This document shows positions 48,358-60,290 of a DNA stretch of 64,000 bases, in pieces. Positions within the stretch are counted from its first letter, which is position 1, and each line of letters opens with the position of its first letter. A model generated the notes under the pieces. That model saw only the letters and a program-made list of their open reading frames with translations, was not told the DNA's origin and searched no databases. The position numbers and the translations under genes are program-made. Source of the DNA: Pyrrhosoma nymphula (taxonomy: Eukaryota > Arthropoda > Insecta > Odonata > Coenagrionidae); contig OY754327.1 in the NCBI GenBank assembly GCA_963573305.1, positions 139,664,855-139,728,854 on the forward strand. The letters are read 5' to 3'.

Positions 48358-48500
48358 TTCGTAGTGCCCGTAACTTTAATCAGGAGCACAACGCGTTTCA
48401 ACGCTCTGGCGTCAACTCCAGGTGCAGTACAGGTTTGTACCTGAAGACGATAGTAAATCACTGAAACCCGTAGTACTACTCATTAAAGTATCCACTAGGC
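48358..48500 (+). mobile_element. Fold-back element with hammerhead-like core
   Basis: The arms pair CGTAGTGCCCGTAACTTTAAT with ATTAAAGTATCCACTAG, and then a GCGTTTCAACG block with CACTGAAACCCG. The core, plus strand, is GTAC, CTGAAGA, C, GATAGTAAATCACT, GAAA, CCCGTA, then GTAC. A four-base GTAC/GTAC stem-I contact is available and GTA is an acceptable cleavage triplet. Stem II is weak and stem III is no longer a palindrome. Confidence 0.55.
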
Positions 48501-48757
48501 ATTAAATAGCAATACATTTGCATTTCATTACATCCACAAGCTGATCTCGTTTTGTATAACCCGGTTTTTTCTTACCGAATCAATTTTCCTAGCTGTCTAC
48601 CTCCAGTTGCAGAACCTGACCTACTGTATAAGAATCTTTAAAAACGACCACTTCCTATAAAATTATTTTTTCAACCTACCGATCACATACTTGAACATAA
48701 TTATGACTGCGATTGCGTAGTTTTTGAACGGTGAGTTACCATGAAAATGTCACCTTA

Positions 48758-48869
48758 CAATTCCTCACTAATTTATTTTTAAAAAACGACCGGTTTCGTA
48801 ACACAAATCTGAAGACGTTACTCTCTTAGGAAACGGGCCATTTTTTTAAAGAAATCCATGAGGAATTTC
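48758..48869 (+). mobile_element. Fold-back element with hammerhead-like core
   Basis: The arms AATTCCTCACTAATTTA and AAGAAATCCATGAGGAATT pair, as do CGACCGGTTTCG and AGGAAACGGGCC. The core on the plus strand is AAAT, CTGAAGA, C, GTTACTCTCTTAG, GAAA, CGGGCC, ATTT, with an AAAT/ATTT contact where stem I belongs. The cleavage triplet position has C where U is expected, so this copy appears inactive. Confidence 0.55.
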
Positions 48870-49419
48870 AATATGATATCTTCATTGTTATAAAATGAAA
48901 CAATTTCATATAGTAGAACCAGAGTCGATTTCTAACATCAAGAGTATTTAGGTCAAGCATCATATAATACTCCTACTTGGGATTTTAAAGATTCCATCAA
49001 TGAAAGCGATACTACTCTCATATACCGACACGCAATACTCTCTGCTCTCGTTGCTCTCGGAACTGGAAATTTGAGCTATTTTCTCCACTGAGGCAGCTAG
49101 AACTTTTAACCGGAGAACATTTTGGCCTTCCATCGCCATCTTTGTCTTAGGAGACGACAACGGCTCTCACATCAGGATCAAGGGTCAACTTCCACAAACT
49201 CTCATACCACTCGACTCGGAAAAAAGTCTTTCCCTAAGCCAAAAATGGCTCCTAATTAAATGAAAATATCGACATCACTCCGCCGCCGAAGTTATGTGAC
49301 CCACTTTCCTTCCAGTGCGTGAGAGTCAATTCATTCACCAGGGATGAAGCGACGACGATCCCCTCCTTGAAATTCTATACCCCGCGATGGAATGGGGGTT
49401 GGTTTACCTACCGTATCCA
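48870..49419. other. Non-coding stretch, nothing recognised
   Basis: No gene or repeat boundary was recognised before the hAT element. Confidence 0.5.
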
Positions 49420-49721
49420 CAGGGCCTCTTTAGGGTCTTAGGACATGCCGGGGCCCCTGGGCACATTAAAATTTAGGGCCCCGTTGGAAAGTAAGAAAAG
49501 TGAATGACAAGAAAAAATATTTTTCTGTTATGATTTTATATTTATTATGCTTTATTGGTACAAATCAAATACATGTTATTAAATGTTTTGAGAATAGAAC
49601 TTTGATAGATACGCTATTAACTTTTATTTGTCTAAGCAAATATATCAGCATTTCGGGGCCCCCGTAAGGCCGGGGGCCCTGGGCTCGGGCCCCGTGTGCC
49701 CTTATGGTAAAGACGGTGCAG
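49420..49721. mobile_element. GC-rich-ended hAT MITE, 302 bp, with 8-bp target duplication
   Basis: The flanks CGTATCCA (49412-49419) and CGTATTCA (49722-49729) match at seven of eight positions. The left end reads CAGGGCCTCTTTAGGGTC; the right end, on the minus strand, reads CTGCACCGTCTTTACC followed by ATAAGGGCACACGGGGCCC. Both ends run into GGGGCCCCTGGGC-type blocks surrounding an AT-rich interior. Ends of this kind belong to a widespread group of hAT elements. It has no transposase. Confidence 0.8.
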
Positions 49722-50569
49722 CGTATTCAACCACATCCGATCAGGCTCAAATAATACAGACTATCCGAGGCATCAAAGTCCACGAGCATTCTCATGGGGA
49801 TGAAGGAGGAGGACATTTTATTAAGGTTTATTCATATTCCTACCGCGGGGACCGAAATCATAATGAAAACTTTTCCCACTCTTCGGAAACATTGAACCGA
49901 GAGAGAAAGAGAGAGACCTCTCTTCTCCTCCACGTCCAACCCGATTATAGTGCACTTATAGTTAGTTCCCTCGTCTCTCTCGATCCCTTTCCGCGGCTGC
50001 GGCCGCCAATTAATATTTCCGTATAAATTTGTCGTCTTGTTTTGCGGGCGCGGGCGGGAAGGGAATTGTGAATCAATTTGCCACCTCTATCTCCTCTCTC
50101 TGGGCTCCACCAGGGGTTAGGGTTCCATCGATCTTCTATCTCACGCCTCGCGGACGAGCGACCGGAACTCATTAGGATTACACTCCTCCTTCCGAAACCC
50201 TATAACTCTCCTCTCCCCCCATTCCCTTCCGTTTTCCCTTCCCCCAGTTACCCTAGTCTATCTCTCTCTAAGTCTCTACCTCCTCCCCTCCTCCTCCTCT
50301 CTCCCTTAGAGGGTGTTTTCCTGCTGTGGTGTTCCCTAAGAATATACCATTAATGATCCTCACGTTTTCCCCACCAATGCACGCATCTCTTTTACACTAT
50401 TCAAAGTCGGTGGTACTTTTTATGAAAAGGGAGGGTTATAGGGAAGATTCTTCCGTTAAAGCGTGACTCTAGCCGTAAATATGGCCGAAAACAGACACTG
50501 CCGCAGACTCTCAGTGATATTGTTCCAATTACACGAATAAGGTTTGTGCTGTGGTATTATGGCTACATA
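49722..50569. other. Non-coding, pyrimidine-rich at 49915-50345
   Basis: The sequence is C/T-rich, with CTCTCT runs near 50264 and a short CpG patch near 49990-50060. Frames are low-complexity frames on both strands. Confidence 0.5.
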
Positions 50570-51397
50570 GCGTATTTCTCCGAATATAAGCCGCTTTTTT
50601 CCCGATTTTGGAGCCTCAAAATCGGGGTGCGGCTTATATTCGAGGTGCGGCTTAAATTCGAGAACTTTCTTAAAAAATCGTAAAAATGACCGATTTGAGC
50701 AAACAAGCCATTCGGATTCACGCGGATGCCAGCTAAACTCGCCTAAGCCACGGGGAAAGTAAGAAATAACGCTGAAAAAGGTCAAATTGGTGCACAATTT
50801 ATTCATATATTAAAGGATAATATACGTAACATTGTGTCACAGTTACATAGGTAGTGTAAAAACTAGGGATGAGTTGATTCCACTATTTTTCGATTCCTAT
50901 TCCGACTCATTCAAATCGATTCTCGATTCTGATTCCGATTCCATCGATTCTTATACCTAATATCAGATGGGATATTGATATACCAGTAGCGTACGACTAT
51001 TTTTTAAATTCAAGTACTGGCTGTAATAAAATAATAAAGACAATCAAGTCGCTCAAAAAGTGTATTTAATGACAAATAGCAAATATATCCTCAGCTTATA
51101 GTCTATGTTTAAAATATTTACTTATCTGGAATCGATGGAATCGGAATCGAGTTTAGGCGATAGATTTTCGATACCGACTCTATGCCTGAGAATCGGTGGA
51201 ATCGAGAATCGACATTTGGAATCGACTCATTCTTAGTGAAAACAGATAAAATTCTAATGCCTAATACTGTAGGTTGTTTCGGGATGCACTAAAAAGGGTG
51301 CGGCTTAAATTCGCGTATTAAATCTTTTCCCTGTTTGAGACCCCAAAAATGGGCTGCGGCTGATATTCGAGTGTGACTTATATTCGGAGAAATACAG
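50570..51397. mobile_element. TA-flanked DNA transposon remnant, carrying a nested element
   Basis: The left end GCGTATTTCTCCGAATATAAG and the right end CTTATATTCGGAGAAATACAG are inverted repeats flanked by TA on both sides, as for Tc1/mariner-related elements. Subterminal GCGGCTTATATTCGAG and GCGGCTTAAATTCG motifs recur on both sides. Without the nested hAT element and its duplicated octamer it would be about 448 bp and non-autonomous. The 116-codon minus-strand frame at 50456-50806 lies across its left edge and is not a gene. Confidence 0.75.
50864..51235. mobile_element. Nested hAT-type element, 372 bp
   Basis: It starts TAGGGATGAGTTGATTCC and ends GGAATCGACTCATTCTTA, a good inverted repeat. 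The flanking octamers GTAAAAAC (50856-50863) and GTGAAAAC (51236-51243) match at seven of eight positions. The interior has many ATCGATTC/GAATCGAT units, so both halves carry repeated GGAATCG motifs. It has no transposase. It lies inside the TA-flanked element and is therefore younger. Confidence 0.85.
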
Positions 51398-51919
51398 TAA
51401 TTGTTTTCATGATGCTTGTAATCCTCAAAAACCCGTTTAGAATGTTTCATTAGTGGTCTGACGAGTAGCTATACAGCAGGACTATCTCAATTCTCACATC
51501 AATGTAAACGATTTATTATTGATTCGAATGCTTCCGCCGCGTTCCTCTAGACATTACTCACTACATATACATTTTATTTATATTCCTCTATGATTCCTGA
51601 CATGAACTAAAGATCTGCAAGAGACAAATTGTATAACGGGATAATTGTTAATGAGATAAATAATAAAATTGTGTGATTATATAAAAACTGGATATGTGAA
51701 CCAGGTTGATGGGAAGGAAATGCCCGGGTGGGTGGTGGTGGGTATGATGGTGGCAGGTGAAGAAGGGTGTAGGTTTATGTTGCCCCGGCCTATCCACCAC
51801 CCCAAGGGTATACCAGACCTGATCTGTATTATGGGAGAGTGTACCATGAATTGTATCTTTTTGTTAAACCTAGAGTCCTTTGGACTAGGTTCTAATAAAC
51901 CCATTATTCTATTCTATCC
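51398..51919. other. Non-coding stretch, nothing recognised
   Basis: No gene was recognised; the frames at 51669-51941 have no motif. Confidence 0.5.
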
Positions 51920-52140
51920 CTCATCTTCTCTCAGCTCCTAATTAGAACTACCTCTCTCTACCGTTCTATCCATTCCCACGGTTATCCCTCTCACTCATCC
52001 CCAGCCTCTTCCCATTCTTCTCTTACCTTTCCACTCTCATCCTTTCCCATTCTCTCGGCTCGTACTTTTTTCTCCTTCCTCCATCGTGAGAGAGATTGAG
52101 AGAAAATTCGGAAATGGTTTGAAACTTCTCTCGTTGTTTT
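51920..52140 (+). repeat. Local duplication, unit 1
   Basis: Pyrimidine-rich sequence ends in CCTCCATCGTG, a GAGAGA segment, and GGTTTGAAACTTCTCTCGTTG. It matches in order the segment at 52440-52662, where the last part reads GGTTTGGAACTTCTCTCATTG. Confidence 0.6.
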
Positions 52141-52329
52141 TGGTTGGTTGTTTGGAGGAGGCGACCAAGAGTTGAGGTTGTTTGCACCTTTACGGATAGG
52201 TGGAGCTATGGAAAGATTTATTTGGGATGGGAGGAAGGGTGAAACCCTGCGTGTGTAATAGCATTCTCCTAAAGAAAGGTGGCAATGAGTCCTAAATATA
52301 TTTCCCCATCCGACGTATAGAGTACTTCA

Positions 52330-52440
52330 TTTGGAGTGTACTCCATATAGAACCCACGTTAGAATATGGATTTGAACCCGGTCCCACCGCATAGAGAGCG
52401 AAGTACTCTGGCCACCACATCAATCCGATCCCCTGAACTA
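52330..52440 (-). mobile_element. tRNA-derived SINE head
   Basis: On the minus strand TGGCCAGAGTAC fits an A box and GGTTCAAATCC an exact-type B box about 35 bases later, within a tRNA-like region of about 70 bp starting GGGGATCGGATTGATG. The body beyond the B box is AT-rich. It lies between the two units of the local duplication. It is too divergent for a functional tRNA gene. Confidence 0.6.
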
Positions 52441-52670
52441 TGATAATACCGAAACCATCCGCGTTCGTCTCTCTCCCTTCACTTCTCCTTCCCGCGGTTA
52501 CCTTATTCTCTCACTTTGTCTCTTCTCACATCCTCTTCCCTCCACCTAACTCTACTTCTTCCTTCTCCCCTCGACTCCAGCCTCGTTCCTCCATCGTGTC
52601 AGAGATGGAGAGGGAGAGAGAGAACGCCGAATACGGTTTGGAACTTCTCTCATTGTCATGCTCGCTTTGG
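52441..52670 (+). repeat. Local duplication, unit 2
   Basis: The segment matches 51920-52140: C/T-rich sequence, CCTCCATCGTGTCAGAGATG, GA repeats, and GGTTTGGAACTTCTCTC. Confidence 0.6.
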
Positions 52671-54690
52671 AGAGGTAGAGAGAAGGGCGCATTCGGGAAA
52701 CGGAATTGCGGAGAGGGGGGAGATCCACGTGGAGGGAATGAAGATGATGATGATGATGGGGGAGATATCGGATCTCAAAAGAATCCGTTTCGCAGACCGA
52801 GAGATACAACGCCTTTGTGTGGTAGTGGTTATTTTTTTTGTCTCTCTCCCGCACACAAATATTCTTCCACGTGACGGGTTTTCAAAGCTTCGCCACAGAC
52901 CTGTTGATTGAGCTATCGTCAAACTACTGCATGCACGAGCAGCGAGGACGTGTCACGCGCGATAGTAAACGACCAAAATTGCGATTTCCATTCCTACTCT
53001 CCGGTGTAATTCATTTCGAAGCACCATTTGTTCATCGTAGGAATTGAGTGGTGACAAAAGGGGATTCGAAAGGGACTCATCGTTCGATGTCCGGGAACAA
53101 AAACGGAATTTTGAATGCGTTTTCGGCAAGTTAGTGGAGTCTTTGTTGATTTTATTTGAAGTTGGGGATGATGCTGCTGGCGATGGGTCACCGCACTATT
53201 TCGCAATTTGTATGAAACATGATTAAAAAAGGCATACTTACAACAGAGTTGAATATATATTTAAAAGGTAATGCTTTTCAAGACATTACATATTCATTTA
53301 AGACTTGGTAGATACCCGAAGTTGCCAGAGATGAAAATGAGGATTTGTTTCTCCAATGTTTCAAGCTTTTTTATAGGATCCAAAGTAGAGGAGGAGCATA
53401 ATGTTAAAATTACCGTAGTAATTTTTGGATTGTACGAGGGAATAGTTTGTTATAATGGTTGAGAAAGAAAAACGCAAAACTAGGTGGATGACACTTGTCA
53501 GGTTTCCTCAGCGATTTGAAAATTAGTTTTTCACCTTTGGATTCTCTTTAATGGCTTATGCCTTCTTTGTAATTTCCTCAAATATCCGGCCAGTCTTTCA
53601 ACCTGAAGATTTGATCTAATTGTAAGATGATATGGTACCCTAAAGTGAATTGTAAATATTCTTAATTGCTGAAAAGCACATTTTAAATTCGGATAACTAA
53701 AACAGAAAATCAGACTTGAATAACTTTCGTGGATTAAAGTGCGTGGCCTTAATTATACGCAGACCATAATTCAAAGCTGTGTTAAATCTTTTTAGGGAAA
53801 TTAAAAAGTCTTCAGCAAACTGGGCAGACTCAGGGAACTTGAGATGAGGCACTAAGACACTTGAAATTTTCTTTGAACTTTTTAATTCCACATTTTAACG
53901 ACATCCTTTAAATTAAGCACGCCGAATATTCGCCTTAAATTTTAAAGTTGCTCTTCAATTCAATAATTCAGAGAAATTCTTCTGTTAGACTACACGATTT
54001 GAAAAAAAATCATCCATGCATCGTTATGGGATACTATGGGATTGGGAAATTACTATTAGAAGTATGAAAAAGTTCCAGAAGAAGTGGCACTGTACAAGGA
54101 CAGCTCTGAATTCTGAGGTCTTCATGTTAACATGTCTTTAAAGATAATTATCACAGGTTTAGAAAATGAACTTAAAAGTACACGCAATTGAATTTATCAC
54201 GAAGGAATTGAATGAGGAGGGAAGAAGGGTGGGTAAATCTGAAATTACGATCAACTTTTGACACACCAGAGGTAGATAGATTTATCACAAAAGAGATTAG
54301 GAATATAAATTGAATACTCTTTGCATACTACCATATTTTGAGTGACAAACTGCCTTCGCGAGTGCCCAACATTTCTTTCTCCGGCCTCATGTCCCTTGCA
54401 CAACCTGGAATCTTTGAAAAACCTTAACAATTTCCAAATTTATCCTAAAAAATCTGGTTTCGGAGATCTTACTTCTCACATGGACAAAAAATTACATGAA
54501 TTTTTATCTCTTCTAAAATGCGTGCACAAGATCGTGAGTCTGAAAATAATAACGGGTACCAGGTCAACCTCTAATGATTCCTACCTAAGAATGCTAGGGA
54601 GGGTAATGGCTCCAGTGTATTCCCTGAATCGATTCCGGAAAAAAATTTGACATGAACCCGCACATTACTCGAGCTTTTCCAGTTCAGTTA
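52671..54690. other. Non-coding region
   Basis: A GAT trinucleotide run lies at about 52741-52758. Frames overlapping it (His- or Asp-rich) are artefacts of the repeat. Frames near 53044-53226 and 54342-54650 have no recognisable motif. Nothing else was identified. Confidence 0.5.
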
Positions 54691-56200
54691 ACTTGCTTTC
54701 CGTCGAAAATAAAATAAGAAAAACATATACAAAAGCCCCACGCGCTCCCAAGCAATCAAACCACATCTCATCAGCGCTTAAGTGTTTTATAAATGGGGGG
54801 AAGGGGACAAAGCCGCGTGGAAGGTCGGTCACGTTATCTATTCCGAAGGCGACGGGAGGAGGTCGGAGAATAGGGGACGGAGAGTAGGGGGGATCACGAG
54901 GCCAGGGGGAAGAAATGGCCTAGGAGTGATAAAAAAAATTAAGGAAGGGAAGTAAAGGGTCGTCCAGAAAGTACTCCGGATGTTACCTTATGGATTCATT
55001 AAAAAAAAGAAAAGAAAAACACGATGTTACTGTGACGTGGGGTTGGGGGTGGGGTGAAGGATTGTTAGAGGGGAAGGGGAGGAGAGGAAGAAAGGCAGAT
55101 GACGGAGTAAAGTAGGAAAGAATAAAAGAAGAGCAGTCAGCAGAGGCAAGGGGGAGTGGATTATGTGTGTGTGTGTGTCTTCTTCCGCCTGGGACGACTC
55201 CTCTGTATATCGATCAAAGTGTCAGTCCTGGCATTCTTCTTTTTTATAATCGTGACGAACGTTCATCCTTTACGAGGTAACTTCATTTGCCTTCCTGTCA
55301 CCACTAACCGCCCTTAATCTCCACACTTAAATTTTACATATTCGCACGCATGTACATATGTACTCTGCGTGGTGTTGTGCGCGGGCGTGTACGTATTTGA
55401 TGCGAATTTATAATTTATTTATAGGCATGCATACATACATACGCATGCCTACATTTTCCTCGTGCGTAGTCCGACCTTCTCCCTTTTCTTTTTTATTTTA
55501 CGTCCCCGAGAAATAGCGTCCCAATCCTTCATTCTCTCCTCCTTTTCCTCCACAATTCCTCTCACTCTATCGTCCTCTTCCTCCACCTACTCACCGACTC
55601 TTTTATTGGACGTAATTTCATAAGCGTTTCCCCGTGAGCGATCGTAATACGCCCCCGGATTCTCGTTCTCTTTCACGGGAACACGTTGTGTACGTCAAAT
55701 AGCCGTCGAATTATGAAAAAAATCTGGGGGTCTAGGATTTTTCAGACGGGCCTATAAAACTCAGTACGGCTTCTTCTTTCGCGGGAGATCTCTCTTTTTA
55801 TTCCCCTCGGCGACGCGCGCGATGCTCGAGTTCATCCGAGCGTAGTTCATAATCAGTTCTCTCTACTTATTCTCCAGCCGATCTCTCATTTCCGTTCTCC
55901 TCATAACTTTTTTAAACGGTGGAGCGCCTTCCTCCACCATCTCCTGCCCACCGCCTCCGTGCAGCACACCCCCCCCCCCTCGATTCGTAATTTGTATTTC
56001 ATTCCTTTCTTCCGCTTAATCTGACTTCCCACTTTATGGCCTCTTTTTCTTGTTTCTACTATTCCTCCCCGCTCCCACCAAGTTCATTCAGATGAGATTA
56101 CATCAAAGAGATGGTATGGTTGAACTTTAGCGCGTGTGCCTCCATTTCTCTCTCACTCTCTCTCTCTTCGATTCACTTCTCCCAGCACCACCATTCCTTC
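54691..56200. other. Mixed GC-rich and pyrimidine-rich island, possible promoter
   Basis: A purine-rich start (54790-55135) is followed by GT (55166-55178) and CATA (55427-55441) simple repeats, then a CpG-bearing part at 55620-55860 with CGGCGACGCGCGCGATG. A TATA-like CCTATAAAACTC lies at 55750-55761 and a TCAGT initiator-like sequence near 55851; their spacing is too long for one core promoter. There is no coding call. Confidence 0.35.
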
Positions 56201-59080
56201 CAAATAAGCATAAACTTGATACGACCTCCGGTTTGCGCCATTTTGTCGACTTGTGGGAATCGCAATCCCCTTTCCCTTCCTCACTGACTGAATTAGTCGT
56301 GCAGGGAATAAGGGATAATAATTCTCCTTCAATTCTACCCGAGAGGAGGAATTTTGGGCAATGCTCGCTGATGCTCATGTCGAGACTTTGAAAAGGCTTC
56401 AGTGGAAATTGTGGCATGAAGAAACGGTAATTATAAGTCAAATTAGGGAATGAACCATACTCTACGATCAAACTAATTAGAAAATTGTAAACACTTACAA
56501 TATATGTAGCTATAGAAAACGAAGTTGCTCACTCAGTGGGGATAGACCATGCTGAAGACACTCATGAACTAATTCAAAAGTAGTGACTGAATTATCCTGA
56601 GCATACACCACAGAACGTTCATTGTATGTTCATGTGTAAACTATTCATTTGAGACTTAACTTATTACGCTATCTATTCATTTGAGACTGCTCGTAGATCG
56701 TTCGTTTCCAGTCCACAAAGATGAATTAAAAAAATGCTTCCTGGTTGAACATTTAAAGAGCATCTTTAAACCACATATATTTGAATTGCCTAATCACAAT
56801 GTTCATTCTACATTCTAGGAATATTCGTGGTGATTTTTAGTTTGAACAAAGCTCAAATGGTAATATCGAAATACTTTCATAGATTTTATGTTCACTTGTA
56901 TTGCCGGCTCTGGACTTATGGAGTCAGTTGTGTTGTAAATGATCCTGAAATATGCATGGTGTGTGCGGTATGTTTAATTTTGTACTTTGGTCTTATTTCC
57001 ATATTTACTTATTGCTTGGTTTCAAGTGGCTCAGTAATGTTGACTTCATATTCATCCTATGTGGCAATATAGGTTTCAATTAATTAATTCTAGAAAGCAG
57101 TTAGCAGTAGGTATTTTCTCAAACTATCACGGCATGTACATTTAAAAATTAGTTCTCGCAGTTACATTGACGCACGAGAGTGGTCAGGTATATAACACTT
57201 ACTTCGAGTGCCTTAATTTAAAACAGTTGCGAGTATAGGTATTTATAGGCATATCATTGGTAGGCATGTGATAACAGTAGTATTATTCCGATAGGTAGGA
57301 AGATATATGACGATTATATGGTACAAGTAGGCATTGTGATTCTGTGATGGTAGCCTTCGGAGATAAAGAAACTTTTTACACAAAGAGAATCATCTACGTT
57401 GAGCATTCTTTGAACAATCTATGGAGTATTTCAATGATTATTCTTTGCACTATATATTGGTGCTATTTGAACGTTCATTAAATGTCTTTCATCAATGATC
57501 TTTTATCATTTTAATAGTGTTCACTGAACCTTCTTTAGCCATCTTTTGTACAATTCATTCCCCACTGGACACCAATAAAAAAGTGTACGATTCGGTTATA
57601 TTTGATGCCTCTCACTTCACCGCGGCAACTTTTTTACGTTTAAGTTTTTAAGGATCAATAATTTATTCACGGAGAGATTTATATCAATAGATTTCCATGA
57701 TATCAGCTCTTGCTTCAAAATATTTATTTGTAAATATAAGAATTGAAGCACCGACAAATATTGAAAAGGAACACTATTATTAATTAGTTGATAATACATA
57801 GGTATACTAAACTAAGATAATCAGTTTGATATTATCCTTTGCATGAAGATAAAATTAATTCTAAACGCCAGAAGATGCTTATGAGATTACATAAGGTTGG
57901 TTACTTCGAGATCATATCGCAATTCCGCGTAAGGGAAGGACCCAGTGACGCAGTTTGCGAGGTTCATGCAGTATGTTCACTTTCAAACTGTACTAAGGTT
58001 TGGTTTTACTTTCAGAAATCCATTTTTTGCTGAATTGTATGAAGTAGTAAGTGATTTTACTAGCAAATTTTATGCATATATATCCAAGTAGGGACGACCA
58101 CAGCTTTTCCGAGTCTGAATATAGTGATACGTCTAAGCTTTGCGATCCAGATAGCTACGCTTGATTCAAAGGAATTTAAGATCCATTTTGCAACACAAAG
58201 CCATCATAAACGATTTATGAAGGAGTATTTCAGAGATTTGCCCTTATCAGCTAAATGAAAATTATAATTTAAAAGAATCCTGAAAAACTAAATTTTCAAT
58301 CAATAAATCAAATTATTCGCAAACAAAAATGATTTCCGCTGATTAGTAAACAACAACAGAACACAATAATGCATCTCATATCTGTATAAAGAATCAAAAA
58401 GTACAGTGATAGGTTCCTTGGTTAGAAAAATAAAATTTAACTCTGTTTCATCAATCTATGCCAGAAAATAGGTGAATTTTATGCTCATATCATGCTAACT
58501 GCCAGACACAAAAATTCGTAGTCTCTATTTTTGTAAGAACGTTTGGCGAAATTCATTAAATTCACTGTTGAAACACGGAGCTAACTATGCCCGAAATTAT
58601 TAGCCAGAAATTGTAAAAGCAACAAAAAATTGAGAGATTGATTGTACCCTACACGAGGAGCGTGGGCCACTTGGCGAATGAGAACTTCTTGGGGGCACCA
58701 CACCTAAATTCGTCCATCGTATTTCGACGATGAGGATTTCACCACCATGACCTGCCACCAGTTCCATCGCCAATCACTTTTCACTGCTACTCAACACAAT
58801 AAGAGCCTGTTTATAAGCTCTAAAACTGCAAATCCAACTCGCATCGCGAGAGGATATATGTATATAAGGCCAACACGGCCGTGGCACACATTTTGCGCCT
58901 TATCATAAATTGAAGCTCTGACCCCGACGGCTGGGTCACCATTGGGGAACCCGGAAACATCCATTCCCTTCAGCGCTAGGTCAGCGAAGCAAGAAAAAAA
59001 TTGAAAAAAAAAGGATTCATTTAAAATGATCAAGTTCACAACAATTCATAAGTTGTCTTCTTCCCATACTGTCCCAAATG
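56201..59080. other. AT-rich non-coding region
   Basis: No gene or repeat boundary was recognised; the frames of 60-80 codons are ordinary chance frames. Confidence 0.5.
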
Positions 59081-59650
59081 ATCATCAGGTCGAGTTCACT
59101 CCATAAAATCTCTTCTCGGCGGAATAATACATTCCCCTCCCCACCTTTTCCTCGTCCCCCCTTATCGCCCCGAGAGAAAAGCCCTGCTTCACGACACGTC
59201 TGCTTCGGTTTTTATATGCCTCCCTTCCACACTTCACCCCACAACTCCCCCCCCCCTCTCGAAGCGATCTCCGCCCCAATTTCCATGCATGAGGATCGTA
59301 ACGTTAATCCGCTACACACGCACCGCCAACCCGAGAATCGTGTACCCCGTCCCTCCCCCCCCCCCACACTACCCCTCCTCTCGCCCCGGCATTTTCAATT
59401 TTTGACCATTTTTCGTTTCGCATTTTCCTCCCACTCCCTTCCCTCTCCGCGTGCGAATTTCTGTGCGTGAGTGAGCTGACGGGCGCGCGCGCACCGCTTT
59501 TCATCTGTCTCCGCATCCCACTCAGCTCGCTCCCAGCGTCGACTCCCAACCATTCTCTCCTATATCCTTTAACTCCATACCCTCGCTTCTTCCTTCAACA
59601 CCTTCTCTTCTCCCTACGGCTTTGCGATTTCTGCGAATTTCGGTAACGCA
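59081..59650. other. Pyrimidine-rich island with CpG
   Basis: The plus strand is C/T-rich with C-runs near 59249 and 59355 and GGGCGCGCGCGCACCGC near 59480. The 130-codon frame at 59078-59470 is Pro/Ser/His/Arg-rich and matched by open frames in other registers. No gene is called. Confidence 0.55.
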
Positions 59651-59929
59651 CTGAGATATTAATTTCGAATCGCAATGGACGCGATGTCACTCATGTTATC
59701 GCACACAACATGGTGTCGCATGCATATCACGCATCATGTGCGGCAATTTATCATTATCATCGCCTGTAATAAATCGAAAGATTGGTTTGCGCTAGATCTC
59801 CGCTCCATTCTCTTATCAGCAAATAGCTTGGTTCCTAGGTTTTCCTTATTTTGATATCCCTCATAATGTACTCCATGAATTCCGTCCTTTAACTTGATTA
59901 CCAATTCTTTCCATAAGTTGTTCCCCCTA

Positions 59930-60290
59930 TTACCTACCGTTTGCTGAAGGCTGTCCCAGAATGTTTCCAGAAAGATGTCGTCTCAGGCTCTACTTTATGG
60001 AAATTTTTCCCTCTGTAACAATCAAATATTACGTAGCAATTCCTCACTGATTGATTCAATAACGATTTATTTATTACCGACTCGATTTGGAGCGACCTAA
60101 GAGATAACTGTGTTACGAAACCGTTCGTAATTAAACTAATTAGTTTCAAGGACCTTTTCACAGGTAATTCCCCTCCTTCCATTTGATCTTCATCATGCTT
60201 CGATTACACCTCATGTCCATTGCTTTCAATCTTCCTTGTTCGGCGGCCGCTATCGTCCAAGCTTCCTTACTGACGTGAAATAGAATACTT
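59930..60290 (-). mobile_element. LINE-B tail, second copy
   Basis: On the minus strand 60265-60158 reads EAWTIAAAEQGRLKAM, then RCNRSMMKIKW, and aligns residue by residue with ELWTIVEAEHRGLKAM and ECYRRMTTI in the copy at 4460-4830. A stop and frameshifts follow. DNA shared by both copies includes ATTGCTTTCAATC and CTATCGTCCAA. It is the 3' part of a LINE ORF2, inactive. Confidence 0.65.

Noticed and set aside
50456..50806. 116-codon minus-strand frame
   Set aside because: It crosses the left boundary of the TA-flanked transposon and consists partly of its subterminal repeats.
55750..55860. TATA box plus initiator as a defined promoter
   Set aside because: CCTATAAAACTC and the TCAGT sequence are about 95 bp apart, too far for one core promoter, and no exon is identified downstream.
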